From Sphagnum compactum (lineage: Eukaryota; Bryophyta; Sphagnopsida; Sphagnales), in contig OZ234499.1 in NCBI GenBank assembly GCA_965153455.1, positions 3,517,577-3,581,576 of the forward strand: a stretch of 64,000 nucleotides of DNA, in the 5' to 3' direction. The translations under genes were made by a program, and so were the position numbers. The notes under the pieces are model-generated. The model did no database searches, was not told where the DNA came from, and saw only the letters and a program-made list of their open reading frames with translations. The stretch's first letter is position 1. Each line of letters begins with the position of its first letter. Shown here piece by piece: positions 55,010 through 64,000 of this stretch.

Positions 55010-57386
55010 CTATGATGCTGAAACAGGGTGGTATAGATCAGCAACCCATGGAGCAAGCTCAGTATTCTCAGGTTCCCGTGAGTGAGAAGAATAATACTCA
55101 GACCAATAACATTGCAAAGGACCTCCTATCAGTCCACCTTTCTCTGAGTCGTAGATACATAAGGGTAACCACTCTTCTCCGCCGTTCATTCTTCTCTCTC
55201 TTTCCTTTGGGTAAGCTAAAGGAGCTTGAATATACCTGTCACAACCAGAACAAAAACCCTCACAAGATGTAAAAGGAGCTTCTGAACAGAACTGCTCATC
55301 AAGGAAAACCCATCAAGAACTTCACCAAAACCTTTTGCACAAAGCAGATTGTTTGACTGGCAGGATCCATTGCTCACCTGATCCCATCTAAGGTTGCATC
55401 CCAACAGAAATGGGTGTGTCCAAACACATGGCAAGCTGTTTCACTGCCATGAGGACCATGAATGCTGCGCACTCTTGCCTCTAACCAGTCAGATCCCACT
55501 ACTTTTGGTAGGTTTGGATAGAACAGCATTCGCTTCTCTGGACACAGCTCAAACCTGCATACACATGAGAAAAAGAAAGGATCTATTTTTATGCAGCAAA
55601 CTGAGAAACTTCATGATGAGGCTAGGAGGTCTTTGGTACTTATCAAAAAACTCAACTGCGGCACCACACTCATTTTGCTCTCTTGTTTCCAGGGAAAACA
55701 GGGGAAAAGTAAGCAAGCATACATGAGTGTAGTGTCCACTCAATCGGATTGTCCCAGGTGACCATGTGTATACACACCACCCAACAAACATACCTTGGCA
55801 GGAAGTGTGAGAATGTAATGACTTGACATTTATCTTGATCCGCTGAAAATACACTTGGAAACTCTTTGGAATTCAGTTCATCAAAATAGTGAGCAAGATC
55901 TTCATCAACTAAGCTGTTGAGAGGTGGTGGCCATTTGCATAAACGAAAATCTGAAGCTACCTGATCCCATCCCACCATTTTACTCACATGCTTTTAGCTT
56001 TAAGTATCTGGCAAAGGGGCCCTCTTACCAGCATCCCAAATTCCCAAGCCTGCACAAGAAGGTAACCTTGCAATACAACTACTCTTCTGAGCTGCACCAT
56101 GAAGTGTCCATGACTGAATTTCTTAGGACAGTGTGATGCATGTACTCAGACCATTGAGCACTTATGTGCTAGTCACAAGTTTCTTTTCTCAAAAGCTAAC
56201 AAATTCTGCTTCCAAATTCAAACACCAAGGATTTGGGTCCTGCAGGAAGTCACAAAAAGGAAATTATAGAAGGTAAACCTTTTCAGGGGGTCGAATATTT
56301 AAGCCCTCAATGTCCTTCTCCTTATCAAAGCTCTGCAGGGATGAAGAAGGAGAGCCAAACATTCAGTAGCTCATTACCTAACATCTTTGCAATGGAAAAG
56401 AGTAACTCCCAAGTTCTCTCAAACCCAGCAGACTCTTCAATCTCTCAAAGACAGCAGCCTCTTCAATCACCATCTGAAGTCTGCACTGTGAGTGCACACA
56501 CAAAACTGGACAATCTGGTTTGTTATTAACAAAGTTGTTTGAATCAAGTCCAGATACATCATTCTGTATGTCTAGATCAAATCTCCAAGAAGTAAACTTT
56601 TTACCTGGTGGTACCAAGAGAGAAGAGGTACAATCCAAACTCCATTCAGTTTTGTGGCTGTTGTGGTTACACCAATGGATGTGCAAACATCATTGAGCAC
56701 TCTCAATTTTGAGACCGAATCCAACTGACCCCCTCCCCTCCAATATACCAAAACATCAGAAAACAGACCAATGCACAACTTCATGTGGCAAATGATACCT
56801 GCAATCTTAGGGATGCACAAATAAACTCAAGTTTTCTTCTAAGAAACAAACTGCCTGCTCCAGGAGAAGAAGAGAATGAGTCACACTTCAGGGGAAAAAT
56901 AAATCTACTCATATTATTATGTGAAGAAATGCTCGCTGGAGCAAAGTTTCTGTGTGAACGATGAGATAGGGCACAGTTTTTCCTTACATGGGAGTCCTCT
57001 GAGCTCTTGCACCACAAATCATGGTTTCCAGGCACAAAAAATACATGCTGGAATTTCTCTTTCAGGATGGACATGGTGATGGTGAAGGTGTGGATTGTGT
57101 CTGCAACATCACCAGCCACAATCAAAGTATCTGGCTGATAGAGACTTGATGACAGGCCCTTCACCCACTCCATGTTTGCTGCATAATCTGTGTGCAGATC
57201 AGAAACTGTGAACACTTTCATGGTCCCCAAACCCTTCTTTGCTCTTTTAAATTGTTCTTGCTTTGGAATGGATGGTAGCTGATGATTGCGTCTTACTCTC
57301 TTTCCTCCTCTACTGGCACCACCTGTTGAGGATGTGACAAGTGTGGTGGATCTGCTCTTCAAGGACAACGTCCAGGGCAAGGCCAT
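55010..57386 (-). CDS. Calcineurin-like metallophosphoesterase
   Basis: Plant protein of the calcineurin-like metallophosphoesterase superfamily. The substrate is unknown. The six exons on the minus strand are 57386-56988, 56724-56605, 56332-56279, 55960-55794, 55554-55378 and 55235-55010. All are in phase, giving 380 residues. Metal-binding motifs appear in family order: SDLHTDY at 62-68 (Asp63, His65), GDVAD at 92-96, PGNHDLW at 119-125, FSHF near 241-244 and FGHTHFCWD near 291-299. Conserved plant blocks include FRLCKWPPPL, PEKRMLFYPNLPKVVGSDW and IQAPLAYPKERERRMNGGEE. The C-terminus ends ELAPWVADLYHPVSAS. About 55 basic, Ser/Thr-rich residues precede MKVFTVSDLH and could be a transit peptide. 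Met56 is an alternative start. The last exon gives a complete C-terminus, so the gene looks intact. Confidence 0.93.
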
Positions 57387-58708
57387 CAACTGAAACTTCC
57401 GGAAGTGAGAAGACCAACCCTCCTGCGTGACATTCCAGAAACCCTAAAACTCAAGATGCGAGAAAAAACACATATGGCACCCACCAGCAGCTGCTAAGTT
57501 ACTACTCTTCACCACCACACAGACAGCTTCTGGAAACTCTCAAATCTGCGGAGATGCATCATCTTCTGGAAGCTCTCAAATGTGCGGAGATGCATCTTCT
57601 GGAAGTTCTCAAATCTGCACAGATGGGTCATTTTCTGGAAACTCTCAAATCTGCGGAGATGGGTGTTCTACACACATCTTAAGAAGACGAGAATAAAACC
57701 CACAAAGCACAACAAAACACCCAACACTTGCACTGCAGCACAACAGTGTGAAGACGATCGGTTGATGAACTTCTCGAGATGGATGGTTTGCAATGGATTG
57801 CTAACTAAGAAGCTTCGTCAACAGGAGATGGGGTTGGAGGGATGGGATGCAACGGACATTGGAACTTCATGAATGTACATGGTGGCTCTCGATACAGCAG
57901 CAGCAAAGAAATTTGAGTCCAGAGATGGTGCTGCTGCTGCTTTGATTCTACTGCAGTGTTTTTATGGCTGCATCAAGAATCCAGGTTTCCTCAAGAGTTT
58001 CACCACTGCCATGAGCTGAAATACAAAGTTCCTGTTGTGTTGCAACCATCCTGGGATTCTCTGACATATTTGCCTGGATGGTCAGACCTTGCAGCAGGAC
58101 TTGGCGAAGTTCATTCATGAGAGTGAGCAAACAAAAACCCCTTCACAATATCCTCCTTTATTCTCAGCAAAAGAAAAATTCTTCAAGTTCTAGCTGTGAC
58201 ATAACAACTGAGGAGTGGGGGAAAAAAAACCATACAAGTGCTTCTTCTTCACAATTACTGAACAAAACAAATAGCAACAAGTGCTATCAGAATCCAGAGT
58301 CCTTCACTTCTCATGATAGAAGAAGAACAACAAAATGCACAGTTATCTCCAGAGAAACAGATTATCATATTCAGGTACACATTGGACTTGTTGAAAAAAC
58401 GGCAGAGCTTCTACATGAAATCTTTTACTGTACATGCTGCCCAATTTGATGCAAACCTATTGCTACAGTCTTTTGCAGGATGTTCAGATCCTCGGGTTTC
58501 CATGTGCATCACTACATCGAAATTGAGAGAGATGCATGTGCCAAAATACAAATAGATAGAGCCTCTGTCCGATAATACAAATTCTGCAATGATGGTGCTG
58601 ATTCCTCAAAGGGGAGCTTTGCCTTTGAGATCAATCACTCAAACTAGGCTTTTGTCACTTGAGAGAGAGATCCAATCTGACTGACACCCAAAGGTGAATG
58701 AATCATCA
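57387..58708. other. Intergenic DNA between phosphoesterase and LHT genes
   Basis: This holds the promoter side of the phosphoesterase gene and the 3' side of the LHT gene. A minus-strand stretch (58130-57948) reads MNELRQVLLQGLTIQANMSE and continues to a stop, and a plus-strand stretch (58313-58555) starts MIEEEQQNAQLSPEKQIII. Neither has a recognised domain or clear splice partners. I do not call a gene. Confidence 0.4.
57527..57668. repeat. 33-36 bp tandem repeat, four copies
   Basis: The unit is CTTCTGGAAACTCTCAAATC followed by TGCGGAGATGCATCAT, with lengths of 36, 33, 36 and about 36 bases. All lengths are multiples of three, and on the plus strand the copies stay open as LLETLKSAEM-type peptides. 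No start, splice context or domain makes it a gene. It lies 140 bases upstream of the divergent phosphoesterase start. Confidence 0.88.
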
Positions 58709-61364
58709 TCACTCATACAACTTGTAGGTTGAATATGAAATGATGATCTGACGAAGACCACCAACTGATGAAGTTACAGCTAGGAGTACTCCCAGCAATA
58801 TGCACACCTGCAATGCATATTCATCACAGCAGAAAACAGAATCAGGGTCAGAAATTACAGTTTCCAAATTTTTGGAAAGTAGTACATTGCTGAATAAAAA
58901 ATACACATAAGAAACTCCCCATCAAGCAAATCAGTTGACTGAATCTGTTGCAAACATCCCCCATTCATGCAACAAAAAGTGAAAGGCAGTTGTAGAACAA
59001 ACTCAAAGCCTGAGCACACTAGAATCATGGAGCTCAAAAAGTAAGTCAAAGATTTTCTTAAGTTAGGCTCAAATGGGTACCCAATTAAGAATCCATGACA
59101 TGCTGAAAGCTTTGGGCTTGTAGATCGTGAGCCACATGCAGCATGGCAGCTGCAACATCTCACAAAAACAACAAGAATGCATTAAGTGAAATCTGGATGC
59201 AAACTGATGTGTCCACTGTAAGCCAAACAAAAATTGATGACCATTCTATGGAACCACAAACAAGCACACACAAAATTCTCTCCAGTTTTTTTCTGCACAA
59301 CTACTACTGTATGTGCCATTATTGCCGAGAAAAAGATGAGAGATCCAGACTTACAAAGAAGGTTGTTGGTGCAAAAGCAAATCCACCAAGAAATCCGAGG
59401 AGATCTCCAAAGAAAGGGATTGTCATTGCCATGAAAATAGTAAAGGCTGCCAAACCCATCAAACTAGATTTTACGTGAACATCTTCAAATATGCCCTATG
59501 ATTCTATCAGGCTCCCTGAAGCCCATTTTGACATGCATCTCTGGTTGCTGCTATCTGCTTGCTATCATAACAACCAGAGGTGATTGCCGGCATACTGATG
59601 TAGAAGAATATCAATATAGAGGTAGCCTTCAATTGAAAGGAAATAGCAGAGATGCTTGCAAGATCTCTCTCTCTAATCAAATACAAACTGGTATGAGTAG
59701 AAGCTCACATACCAACATAGAGTGATCGAACCCACAGGCGGAGAAATCGGGTGGGATTCCACTCTAGCTTCTTCACCAGGAAGGTCTCCATCATGTCAAA
59801 GACAGGCATGGCATACACCTACCTTCCCCACCAAAACATCCAAACCACATCAGGAACTCAAGACAGGCAGAGCAGGTCAAACAATCTGAAAAACCTAAAA
59901 ACCCCATGATTCAAGAATCCTGAATCCTGTTCTGTAGCTACCTGAATGCAGGATCCTATTCAGTGGCAAGAACCAAGATGACAGAGCTCAAGATCATTAC
60001 AGAAAAGCAAGCTCAAGATCAGCACCAGGAAAGCAAGCTCAAGATCACAGAGCTCAAGATCAGCACCCGGAAAGCAAGCTCAAGATCACAGAGCTCAAGA
60101 TCAGTACCCAGAAACAAACGCTAAACTGAAAACCTTTGTCCTGAAATTGTTTGTTGGATCCATAGCAATCACTAAGTGTGACCACTATCTTCAAGATCCC
60201 TGAGCTCAAGAGCAGCTGTAAATTTTTGCTGAATTCAGGAAGTCCATAGCTGCAGCCAAAAGCATACATGTTGATCTTCTGCAGAAGAAAAGCACACAGG
60301 AAGAAGGAGCTTTGAATCACCTGATAGCTTCCAATGACATGAACAACCACCATGAGCCTGGCAACAGCAATGAGCCACACAGGTTTGCCCAAAGAAAGGA
60401 GCACATTGTCTCCCACTCCATTGCCCATGGCCCAATAACCCACCATTGCTACTGGAAAATAGCAAGCAGCAACCACTACATATGCAACCAAGCAGCCACG
60501 CCACATTGGACCCTTGGAAGGTTTCTCTGGTGTTGATGGCAGTGTTGCTTGAATCTCAAGCACCACATTATGGCCTGCATATGCGAATGCAATTTGTCCC
60601 AGTGCATTTAGAATGCCAAAGACAAGACCTGCCCTTGAGGTATCTGGTAATGCATAACTAACATCTGCAACTCGTCCTGAGGCCAATGGTGCAACCCAAG
60701 CTATTGCCGAATAGCTGCAAAAACCCATTGGCATTGCACAATGAGCAAAGATTCTTCAACCCAACAACCTCCCACAGGCAGCAGATTTGAGGAGTGTCAA
60801 TTGCTGAGGAAACTACAAAAGCATCGTCAAGCTCACAGATGTGCAAGCTCATTGTGCATAATTAAGCTCACAGATGTGCACGCAATGATGCTCACAGATG
60901 TGCAAGCTCATTGTGCATAATTAAGCTTACAGATGTGCAAGCTCATTGGGCATAATTAAGCTCACAGATGTGCACACAATGATGCTCACAGATGTGCATA
61001 ATCAAGCTTACAGATGTGCAAGCTCCTGGTGCATCATCAAGCTCACAGTCTAGATGTCATAGTTGTGAATACAAAAAACAAAGGAGACTCTGATGAGATA
61101 AGGTACCTGAGGGACATGATTGCAGCACAGAAAGACACAAGGGAGATTGCATTGAAGTTTGGACATTGTGCAAGAAAGAAATGCACAGATCCGAAGATGG
61201 CAATCCATGCTGTCTTTCGAATGGGACGACATGATGCCGGTCCTCCTGTACACAGAAGCTCGTATGCACCCATCAAAGAGCTTCCACCTGACACACAGTT
61301 CCAGGGGTTTAGGGTTTAATGCAGATGGCAGGGCAAAGAGATGATGGGCATTAACAATGAATGC

Positions 61365-61405
<41 letters not shown>

Positions 61406-62417
61406 TGATTCTTTCTTTCTTTCTTACCAGTCACCATGTACACAATGTCGACGCCGATTTCCACAATGAGCTGTTGTGGCACAACCAGCCAGAGTCCCAG
61501 CTTCTTGCCGAAAGCGTGTTGGCCTAGCTCGTGGTAGCGATCGAAGCGCTTGCCTGGAACTTCCTTCATTTCGTGCATCTGCACGAGCTGCCAAAGCGTG
61601 AAGAGTGTGATGACCCAAGACAACATCAACACTGCGACCCCTGGCCCCCTGTTCTTCGGAGTACCAAGAAAACAAACACCCACGACGAAGTCAGACCCAT
61701 CATGCAATCTTCGCAAGGATCAGCAGCTCATGAGCGCAAGAGACCGATCATCAGACTTGCAAAGGATCATCGTGAATGCAGCAGCTTGATTGATGATCAA
61801 CAAGAGACTAGGAAATGTTTTTTTTTCTTTTTTGTTATTTTCTTGAGAAATCTTCAGCAATTGGAGCTAAGCGAGCGAGGAGTCTAGTACGTGGATCTAG
61901 ATTGCTCTCTCACCACGTGAGATATGCCATTGCGCTGGGCAAGCTCAAAACGCCGGCACCCACCATGGCCGTGACGTTATGGAAGGCCGAGTACCACCAC
62001 TTGGCATTCCTCGAGCTCGTAACTGGCAACCATTCTTCCACATTCCTCCTCTTGGGCACTGAGATGTCCTGCAGGAGGAACACCAAGAAGTTCTTTAACG
62101 TGAATTGCAGCAACGAAAAACAGCAGCTGAGATACAGCTCGCTCTAGAAAAAAGCTAAAATCCAGCAGGCTTCACGAAACATATTTTCTGCAATGAACAA
62201 GAGGAAGTTGTACAAGTACATAATATGTTTCTTCTGTGCTGCAGCAATTCTAGAGCACCTTGAAGATAGAAGAAGCGCCAGCTGCATGATCGACGCCTAC
62301 GTTGTTGTACTGTACTTTCGGTTGTTGGGTCGTGATTGTCTTCGGAGTTTCTATATCTTCAGAGTCCTCATTCTCTTCATGGAATGAGAAATTCTGCGGT
62401 CCCAGGATGTAAGCCAT
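58709..62417 (-). CDS. LHT-type (lysine/histidine transporter-like) amino acid permease
   Basis: Proton-coupled amino acid importer of the AAAP family, LHT branch, in the plasma membrane. The nine exons on the minus strand are 62417-62259, 62068-61914, 61648-61428, 61287-61107, 60714-60321, 59818-59713, 59446-59355, 59149-59081 and 58807-58709. Phases agree throughout, giving 491 residues. Residues 1-66 form a variable cytosolic N-terminus. Conserved blocks follow: [20 protein letters not shown] (about 71-90), [67 protein letters not shown] (287-306), [55 protein letters not shown] and the C-terminal [14 protein letters not shown]. The usual ten or so membrane spans are all covered. The exon with [16 protein letters not shown] is the most divergent part. 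No break is seen. The substrate range cannot be read from sequence. Confidence 0.95.
59983..60111. repeat. 41-bp higher-order repeat in LHT intron 5
   Basis: GCTCAAGATCAGCACC plus a GAAAGCAA tail alternates with GCTCAAGATCACAGA, giving a 26+15 base composite unit repeated about two and a half times. Confidence 0.85.
60829..61050. repeat. Tandem repeats of GCTCACAGATGTGCA in LHT intron 4
   Basis: Seven or so copies of GCTCACAGATGTGCA or GCTTACAGATGTGCA alternate with CATTGTGCATAATTAA spacers. The whole array lies between exons 61287-61107 and 60714-60321. ACAGATGTGCA carries the near-palindrome GCACATCTGTG on the other strand. Confidence 0.85.
61369..61403. repeat. (GA)n microsatellite in LHT intron 3
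   Basis: About 17 GA units just downstream of the LHT exon ending at 61428 (CT on the gene strand). Confidence 0.95.
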
Positions 62418-62925
62418 GATCAATGCAGCAGCAGCAGCAGCAGCAGATGATGATGATGATGACGTCCGTTGTTTGCAGCACAGGAGCTTCAGATGGGTGC
62501 GTCCGAAATCAACCCAGTGCAAGCTGAGCTTCTTATATTCAAGGATTCATCGAGACAGAGTTCTACTAATAATTCTCTACTATAACAAAACACAGGAGAG
62601 AGCTGGAGAGATTAGAAAGTGCGAAGAAGAAGAAGAGTCGAGATCATGTCCAGAAACCCAGATCAGATCTTTAGTTGAAAAGCTTACATGCACGATCCTT
62701 CAGGACACAAGTTACAATGCTCGATCAGCTACAATATTGTGGAAATTCACCGAAAAATTCAGCATCCAGAAAAAAAACCAACAAAGGAATTTACACAAAG
62801 TTCCTGGGAGAACTCCAAAGCACGACTGCACCGAGAAATGAATAGGGGGGAATTAGAGAAGAAGAAGAAGAAGAAGAAGACGAAGACGAAGGAGAAAGTG
62901 TGGCGTACTACTCCATTGTAGACTC

Positions 62926-62935
62926 TTTTTATAAC
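62926..62935 (-). promoter_or_regulatory. TATA box of the LHT gene
   Basis: On the minus strand GGTTATAAAAAGAGTC contains a good TATAAAAA box. It predicts transcription from about 62895, giving a leader of about 480 bases with GAA and AGC runs before the ATG at 62417. No competing gene start is nearby. Confidence 0.55.
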
Positions 62936-64000
62936 CCATCTTCGACAGTAACAACTTGAATCTGTCTCGATTGTCGCGAGCATTTTTTGCGCAAGATCTG
63001 ATTTGTGCCCCGCAAAATGCGGCTTCTTCTTCCGCCGCAGTCGCGACAACAACACGACGACGGACGCTGCAGCCTCGACGGCCACAACATCAACGTCGCG
63101 CTTTCTCCGCTCCCGCGGCGAGCACAATGGATGAATGGACTGAATGGATGGATGGATAGATGGATGAGTGCTTTCTGTGTTCCCAAACTGAATGGATGAA
63201 CCTTTTGACTGTTTTTTTTTGGGAAATAGGGGATATCTGGTCTGAAATATCTTCTTTTAAAAACTCAAAAAGATATTTGGAGTGAAATATCCTTTTATAA
63301 CTCAACATGTAAAGGTTTTTTTTTAAATTATTTATTTATTTTATTCTTATTAATTTAATTTTTAAAAATCATTTAATTAAATTTGAGTAATTTTGGTAGT
63401 GCCCCCCTTGCATTGATGCCCATTTTCACATTCAAAGATTTCATTTTCTTAAAAAAATTAGAATATTTTAAACCCGTCTTCGAAGTGGAAAGGATTTTAT
63501 GCATATTAATGAAATATGACTAATTTTTAATATTTTGAAACTATGCTGCCAACAGGTTTCTTTTTTCAATTTGGTGATTTCCAAAAACATTAGTCAAAAT
63601 TAGTCAATTTTAAGATTTGTAAATAAAAACACAGAAATTTCCCAAATTATTATTTTGTTGAAAAAACAACAAAATTTGGCTAAAACTAAATCACACTAGT
63701 TGCCAACAAAGTGCCTTTGTTGCCTAAATTATGATGATCTCAAGGAATTCACAATCAAGTTTCCATTTAATTAAAATCCTTTTTTTTAAAAATGGTTGAA
63801 ATGCTGAAACCGAATTTATTTTAATTACTTGCAAACTATAATCCAATCCTATATTTGTAAATTCACTACTTGTATAATTCCACCATTTGAAATACAACCT
63901 TCTTTCCCAAAATACAATACTTGCATGGAAATGGAATTTACAAATACATTTTTTTTGGCTAGAACATTTTTTAAATGTGTTTTAGATCCAATATTTAATT
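62936..64000. other. Upstream flank of LHT and AT-rich DNA
   Basis: 62936-63170 is GC-rich and may be the LHT proximal promoter. From 63200 to the end the DNA is AT-rich with no supportable gene. Confidence 0.5.

Noticed and set aside
57948-58130. Minus-strand stretch starting MLTLMNELRQVLLQG
   Set aside because: The composition looks protein-like and it ends at a stop, but I found no upstream exon, domain or family. It is left as unassigned rather than a gene.
62416-62841. 141-codon plus-strand open stretch
   Set aside because: It is antisense to the LHT leader and begins with Ala and Asp runs from trinucleotide repeats.

Overview
This window looks like nuclear DNA of a land plant. Its genes are split by GT-AG introns and separated by long AT-rich gaps with microsatellites, TTTAGGG-type telomere-like motifs and decayed repeats. 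The gene set is plant-typical: a membrane-anchored monodehydroascorbate reductase, an ATL RING-H2 ligase, an LHT amino acid permease and plant-type TEN1. The species cannot be fixed from the sequence. A long coiled-coil protein resembling animal CCDC177-type proteins suggests, weakly, a seed-free plant with swimming sperm, such as a bryophyte, lycophyte or fern. All splice models below were built by hand from splice sites, reading phase and family similarity.

Layout. 1.2-4.2 kb (+): organellar translation initiation factor IF-3, eight exons, with an exon-like segment after its stop. 5.5-17.3 kb: AT-rich gene desert holding a head-to-head low-complexity repeat array (about 9.0-10.5 kb) and a decayed coding relic on the minus strand (11.4-12.5 kb). 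18.7-21.8 kb (+): complete MDAR4-like gene. 22-36 kb: repeat-rich gap with an internally inverted fragment of a dihydroxy-acid dehydratase gene (23.1-23.7 kb) and several dispersed and tandem repeats. 36.5-37.7 kb (+): intronless ATL gene with a long leader. 39.9-45.9 kb (-): coiled-coil gene of about 15 exons. 49.4-50.8 kb (-): TEN1, head to head with 51.2-54.0 kb (+) LIN37. 55.0-57.4 kb (-): calcineurin-like metallophosphoesterase. 58.7-62.4 kb (-): LHT-type amino acid transporter. 62.9-64 kb: AT-rich.

These genes do not form a pathway. The most suggestive neighbourhood is TEN1 (telomere capping by the CST complex) sharing about 400 bp of upstream DNA with LIN37 (MuvB/DREAM cell-cycle repressor). 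This may be a bidirectional promoter. I did not find a clearly new multi-gene system. The most unusual items are the possible duplicated alternative exon of IF-3, the in-frame stop or very short intron in LIN37, the inverted dehydratase pseudogene, the inverted AT-rich array and an undescribed dispersed element seen in three places.
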